Shown here one piece after another: positions 59,201-64,000 of a stretch of 64,000 nucleotides of DNA. The notes beneath the pieces were generated by a model. It was given only the letters and a program-made list of their open reading frames with translations, did not search any database and was not told the origin of the DNA. Each line of letters opens with the position of its first letter. The stretch's first letter is position 1. The position numbers and the translations under genes were made by a program. The stretch covers positions 23,427,532-23,491,531 of the forward strand of contig CAXIPT010000001.1 in NCBI GenBank assembly GCA_964030475.1. The letters run 5' to 3'. The stretch comes from Tethya wilhelma (Eukaryota > Porifera > Demospongiae > Tethyida > Tethyidae).

Positions 59201-62081
59201 GTGCAGGAAACTATTCAAGTGGTGCCTTATGGGGTCCTGTGAACATCTTTGAAGACTGTGATCTCACGACCATCACACTGAAGCTTTGTCAAGCACAGAT
59301 GGTAAGAGATGTGGAAAAAGTTAGCCAATGATTTTTAATAACAAATATACATTACATTGTACAATAGACAGCTGCAAGTAATCTAAAGGTTCTTTCAGAA
59401 GTTTTGGCCAATGTTACAAGTAGTACTGAACAAATCCAAGCTGTCGATATTTCAGCAGCTACAACACTTATTGAAGAACTGACTGACGAAGCTACAAATG
59501 CAGAAAATGAACAGGTTGGCTAGCTTTATAGAGGGGGAAATACCATGCATTGAAATCGCAGTAATGTAAATGTTTGCATAATATGTATAACTTTTGGTAT
59601 GTAGATCAGAGAAAATTTCTTGAAGACTATTGACAATATCATTCAAGCTAATGGTGAAGAAGTAGTTCAAAGCCAGGACAACACAAACACTTCAGCAAGG
59701 TGATTACTATGTAGATTTGTATAGAACACATAATCATTCATAATAATTGCACACAGACTTCTCACAACCATTAACAGCTTTGTGGACAAAGTTGAAGTAT
59801 CCAATACAACTAACTCTACTACATTCATTCAACGCTCTTATGCAATTCATATAGCAAGTGTTGATGATACAAACGAATTCAACGGAGAAACCCTAAAGTT
59901 GGAACTAGGATCTATTGATGATATTTTGGGTGGAGAAAGTGAGATAAATCCCAATTCAATAAACGTAGTAGCTGGAACAGATGAAGATATTGAAGGAGAA
60001 GTCACAGCAGCTGTGAGGGTACCAAAAACCATCTTCCAAGAACTAGGTGTTAACAACAGTGAGGCTCAAAGGTTATCCTACTCAGTGTTCACTCAAGGAA
60101 GTCTATTTCAGTCTTCAGATGTAAATCAAAGTAACCTGACTCTTGGCTCAGTTGTGGTATCTGTTAGAGTAAGTGGTATAAGTGGCAGACAATCACTAGC
60201 ATCTCCTATTGAAGTACTCTTCCAACCAAGCCAGGTAGGCATCCAAAATTAATGGCTATAATGTACTTGTTTAAATGTGATATTACAATAATGATTATTA
60301 TTACATTGTATTACTTGCCAGCAAATTGACAATTCTACTGACACACTCTGTGCAATTTGGGATGCCACATACAATGGTAAGATAGGACAGAAATTTCTGC
60401 TGATCACTCTTGAAAGATTTTAGTCTTAATTTTAATTTTTGACAGAGGGACATGGAGCTTGGGCCACTGATACCTGTGTTCTTGTTGATGAGAAAAGCAC
60501 AATAACTCTCGTGGTTGATGAACCATCACCGATCAACAGTTCAAGTTGGGAAAAACCTAATCCAATGCTACCAGCTGATAAAAGTTCACCAGATTCAGAA
60601 ACGAATGTCAAGGTTCACTATGTACAACTGGGGCATTTTGGCTTACTTCTAGTATGTGATAATATTATATGTAACCTAATAATAACATATTTAATATTCT
60701 TTTAAACATAATATGCAGGATTTAACATATGGAGTTGTTGAACCACTTCCAGAAGAATTCTCATTTGCTTTGCAATTGATTTCATACATCGGACTCTGCA
60801 TATCTTTGATTTGTTTGACTGTTTTTCTCCTCACATATCTCACAGCAAAGTATATGATTATGATTAATCTAAATCTCTTAACTATATTGACTAATGCCAC
60901 CTCTAAACTATATTGACTAATGCCACCATGCATGCATGGCTTTTACTAAAATAACCACTCATTGTAATTTCTACAGACAACTTCGTACAAATGGACATGG
61001 ACAGATTCTCATCAACATGTCGATTGCTCTCATGTGTCTCTACATCATGTTTCTAATTGGAGTACATGCAGCACCAGAACCAGTCCTCTGTGCTGTTTCT
61101 GCTGTACTCCTTCAATACTTTATGCTAGTGTACTTTTCCTGGACGGTAGTGGAGGCTGTTTATCTCTACAGGAAACTTGTCAAAGTACTTGCAACACATA
61201 CCCCAAAGTTTGCACTGAAAGCTGGTCTGATTGCCTGGTGTAAGTGGTCATTCAGGATAAAATCGATGAAAAAATTAATTATTACTGACATATACTTTCA
61301 TATAGTGTCACCATGGATTATTGTGGTGGTTTCGGTTGGCCCTGGATACCAGAGCTACTACAGAGATAAATTATCTTCTGGATTGTAAGCAGTATACAGT
61401 GTATATATTAGTAGAGAAAATTTTTAATTTTCTTGTCACGAATTTCCTTCTTTTTTCAGCTGTCGTGTCATTGGTCTCCCCTTCTGGTTTGGAACAATAC
61501 TTCCATTCACAGTTGCTTATGTCTTCAATTGGATAGTGTTTGTATTCATTGTTTCCTCTCTTTGTCACAACACCCAAAGCAAGTTTAACAAGGAAGCAAA
61601 CAAGAAGAAGGTCAAGTCCATGAACTTTGTGAAGCAACAAGTAACAATCGCCTTTGGTCTTGCCACATTGTTTGGTCTTGGATGGGGGTTTGGACTGGCT
61701 GCCAGTGGTACTACTGTTCATGGTCTCACGCTAGCTTTTCAAATCATCTTCAGTATATTTGTGGGATCTCAAGGAGGCCTGTTTTTCATTCTTCACGGGA
61801 TAAAGAAGCAAGAAGCTCGCAACCAATGGAAGCTTTGGTGCTCAGCCATCATCAGTAAACCAATACAACTCTACTCTGGGAGTAATGCTATATCTACAGT
61901 AACTGGAACTAATTCTAACTTTGAAAGGTCAACTCTTACTAAAAGAGGAACACTTTCACACAAGCTCAATAAGGAGAAAGAGGAGGAGTCTGGAAACATA
62001 TCACCTGGCTATGTTCCTTCGGAAGAGAAGTATTTGCAAGAGAATAGAGATACAGAGAAACTTTCATTGGAGTCCATTTAG
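56218..62081 (+). CDS. Adhesion GPCR with six Ig-type domains
   Basis: Seventeen exons: 56218-56290, 56618-56971, 57099-57377, 57441-57716, 57805-58077, 58216-58569, 58649-58960, 59039-59301, 59368-59514, 59605-59699, 59757-60234, 60322-60376, 60446-60651, 60719-60849, 60977-61239, 61306-61384, 61460-62081. They sum to 4260 nt, an exact 1419-residue frame. Order: signal peptide (ATG 56218), Cys-Cys-type Ig-like module, five Ig domains, hormone-receptor-like Cys domain (TWPETVIGDNVSYTCPC...FEDC), GAIN domain (59368-60376), degenerate GPS, then seven helices. TM2-3 has QILINMSIAL and FSWTVVEAVYLY, TM6 GLGWGFGL, TM7 SQGGLFFILHGIKK. The tail is Lys/Glu-rich. Introns of the Ig exons are phase 1; the first intron has a GC donor. 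Predicted plasma-membrane adhesion and signalling receptor. Confidence 0.93.
60322..60720 (+). other. Degenerate GPS of the receptor
   Basis: CAIWDATYN...GAWATDTC keeps the first two GPS cysteines. The distal segment reads VKVHYVQLGHFGLLL in place of the usual xCxCxHL-T-FAxLM, so both distal cysteines, the His at -2 and the Ser/Thr at +1 are gone. Confidence 0.85.
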
Positions 62082-62340
62082 CCAGAGAAGAAGTAAAACT
62101 TTTCCGAAAAATAATGTTTTACAGATGTATGTGTAATGTACACAAAACTAATAGCTGTAAGTAGGATCATAAATGCACACACAGCATGCCTGGGCCTTTG
62201 GCAAGTTGACTGTACTAACTAAAGCCAATATATATATAGTCAATGACAAATACTTCAATTTATCACAAATTAACAATTGTAATCAGCATGATTGTGGACC
62301 ATACAATATAATTTCTATATACTATTGTAACAGCTGTATC

Positions 62341-62516
62341 TATCATACGTACGGTAGTACCTATAGTAGGAATGGGCCACATGTCTCATAGACACATGCA
62401 ATACAATGTCTCAATTCCACTGAGGCACATGACTACTTCATTTTTTTGTGTTCAAGTCATAACCAGTATAATCTAATCCTGCCTGCTACATTTTATCATA
62501 CGTACGGTAGTACGTA
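62341..62516. mobile_element. Internally deleted GGAATGGGC-family copies
   Basis: Outer end ATACGTACGGTAGTACC at 62345 is followed by TAGTAGGAATGGGCC, then jumps directly to the opposite end (GGCACATGACTACTTCATTT). A second outer end follows at 62496. Confidence 0.6.
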
Positions 62517-62518
62517 TA

Positions 62519-63671
62519 GAGTAAGCTGCCAATCCTCGGACAATTCTAATTTCGGACGCTATTTCTCACTTACCTGTGAGTGTTAATGCTTCGAGAGTGC
62601 TATTGCAAGATTGCCCATGAAAAGTTACCTTAGGGTAGACAAAATTCAAGCCCCACCCACGTACGTGCAAGGCTTCCTGACGTCATAAAGGTAGTGTCCG
62701 AATGAGCTCAAATGTCAGACAAAAGTGCCATACTTCGGACGGCAGCTCATATAAATCTAGAAACTTATGCCAGAGCTACTAAATTTGGAGATCAAAAAGC
62801 TTAGTCTTCCTACTATTGATATTCCAAGAGGGAAGCTGGTTGCATGTAGCACTGTCCCAAACAAAGCCGTGATGTCAGTGGGATCAAAGACGCCAAACGT
62901 CGGACATCAATTTTTGCTATTTTGAAGCACTTTCTCTGGATTTAGGCAGCTAATGTGGAATCAATCAGGTTTTGAGTAGACAGACATGTAGAACAGCTTA
63001 TTTTAAATTTCTGTACGTTGTTTGGAGTTGCTGTGGGCAACATCATGGCAGTTCTGCATTTATTTCAGAGTCACACTCATATCGTTATGCATGGTCTTGA
63101 CCTCCGCTAGGGTATGATTACAATAAATAAATGCAGAACTGCCATGATATTGCCCACAGCAACTCCAAACAACGTACAGAAATTTAAAATAAGCTGTTCT
63201 ACATGTCTGTCTACTCAAAACCTGATTGATTCCACATTAGCTGCCTAAATCCAGAGAAAATGCTTCAAAATAGCAAAAATTGATGTCCGACGTTTAGCGT
63301 CTTTGATCTCGCTGACAAAACGGCTTTGTTTGGGACAGTGCTACATGCAACCAGCTTCCCTCTTGGAATATCAATAGTAGGAAGACTAAGCTTCTTGATC
63401 TCCAGATTTAGTAGCTCTGGCATAAGTTTCTAGATTTATTTGAGCTGCCGTCCGAAGTATGGCACTTTTGTCTGACATTTGAGCTTATTCGGACACCTCC
63501 TTTATGACGTCAGGAAGCCTTACACGTACGTGGGTGGGGCTTGAATTTTGTCTACCCTGAGGTAACTTTTCATGGGCTATCTTGCTGTAGCACTCTCGAA
63601 GCACTAGCACTCACAGGCAAGTATGAAATAGCGTCCGTAATTAGATTTGTCCGAGGATTGGCAGCTTACTC
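62519..63671. mobile_element. 1153-bp foldback element, TA target duplication
   Basis: Arms 62519-63065 and 63125-63671 are near-perfect inverted copies (GAGTAAGCTGCCAATCC ... GGATTGGCAGCTTACTC) around a 59-bp centre. TA flanks both ends. The host sequence (TACG-rich end of the GGAATGGGC family) resumes at 63674. No coding frame; probably a Tc1/mariner-type foldback. Confidence 0.85.
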
Positions 63672-63918
63672 TACGTACGTTAGGAGAACAAAATTGCACC
63701 AGTATGGCTTCTAACCAAGCGACTTCTAGAAGTGCCCTGGAGACTGTTTCTGAGTTCTACTCTTGTATACAGTTGGAAATCTACCTGGATAAGTCTCAAA
63801 AGAAGGTTTAAAGGTTTAGTTTTCTTTTCTTGGAAATTTATAAGTATGAATATTTTGTATTGTGTATATGGGACATCCGGCCCATTCCTACTATACGTAC
63901 TACCGTACGTATGATTAT
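63672..63918 (+). mobile_element. Right part of a GGAATGGGC-family copy
   Basis: CGTACGTTAGGAGAACAAAATTG through CCGGCCCATTCCTACTATACG, collinear with 29570-29815. This is the element into which the foldback is inserted. Confidence 0.6.
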
Positions 63919-64000
63919 CATTGTTGCTTGTGCATGGTTATAATAATGGCATTTACTATACTGATAATGCGAATTAATAATGTCTATGCCCAGACTGCTT

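Noticed and set aside
1..64000. CRISPR arrays, tRNA or rRNA genes
   Set aside because: No regular direct repeat-spacer pattern and no cloverleaf or ribosomal sequence recognised by eye; a tRNA scan was not possible.

Overview
The window is animal (opisthokont) nuclear DNA and most likely comes from a demosponge. The evidence is AT-rich sequence, very short GT-AG introns in multi-exon genes, long immunoglobulin-repeat genes beginning with a Cys-Cys-containing Ig-like module typical of sponges, an adhesion GPCR, and dense small palindromic transposons. No bacterial operons, tRNA or rRNA genes were seen. Species assignment is inference from content only.

Layout: 62-5913 (+) is the 3' part of a secreted Ig-repeat gene carrying two apparent frameshifts. 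6-36 kb is mostly repeats and gene debris: stray Ig exons; DUF6589-like, RPA-like, P-element/THAP9-like, LINE and DIRS-like remnants; a hAT-like element containing a 216-codon ORF; and a segmental duplication (27.9-32.3 kb against 35.2-38.0 kb). 36820-37696 (+) is a small secreted-protein gene with a clear CCAAT/TATA promoter. 39589-52403 (-) is one long gene of about 24 coding exons. 52.8-56 kb holds more transposon remnants, including an H2C2 integrase/PHD fragment. 56218-62081 (+) is a complete 17-exon adhesion GPCR. 62.3-63.9 kb is a 1.15-kb near-perfect palindrome nested in another repeat.

The most striking locus is the minus-strand gene. Its spliced reading frame (about 1420 codons) joins a DyP-type heme peroxidase domain, with its proximal His and distal Arg recognisable, to a complete glycyl-radical enzyme (pyruvate formate-lyase-like) domain with a Gly-Cys-Tyr-Glu-Pro active-site loop and a C-terminal Arg-Met-Gly-Gly-Trp glycyl-radical site. 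Splice phases match at every junction. Glycyl-radical enzymes are oxygen-labile and rare in animals, so covalent linkage to a peroxidase suggests either protection of the radical or coupled chemistry (inference). One in-frame TGA lies between the catalytic Cys and the radical Gly and needs checking. A second copy of part of its last exon lies at 31.1 kb beside an N.

The Ig-repeat gene and the adhesion GPCR share the same N-terminal Ig-like module and phase-1 exon design, so they belong to one expanding sponge surface-recognition family. The GPCR has a degenerate GPS that probably cannot self-cleave.
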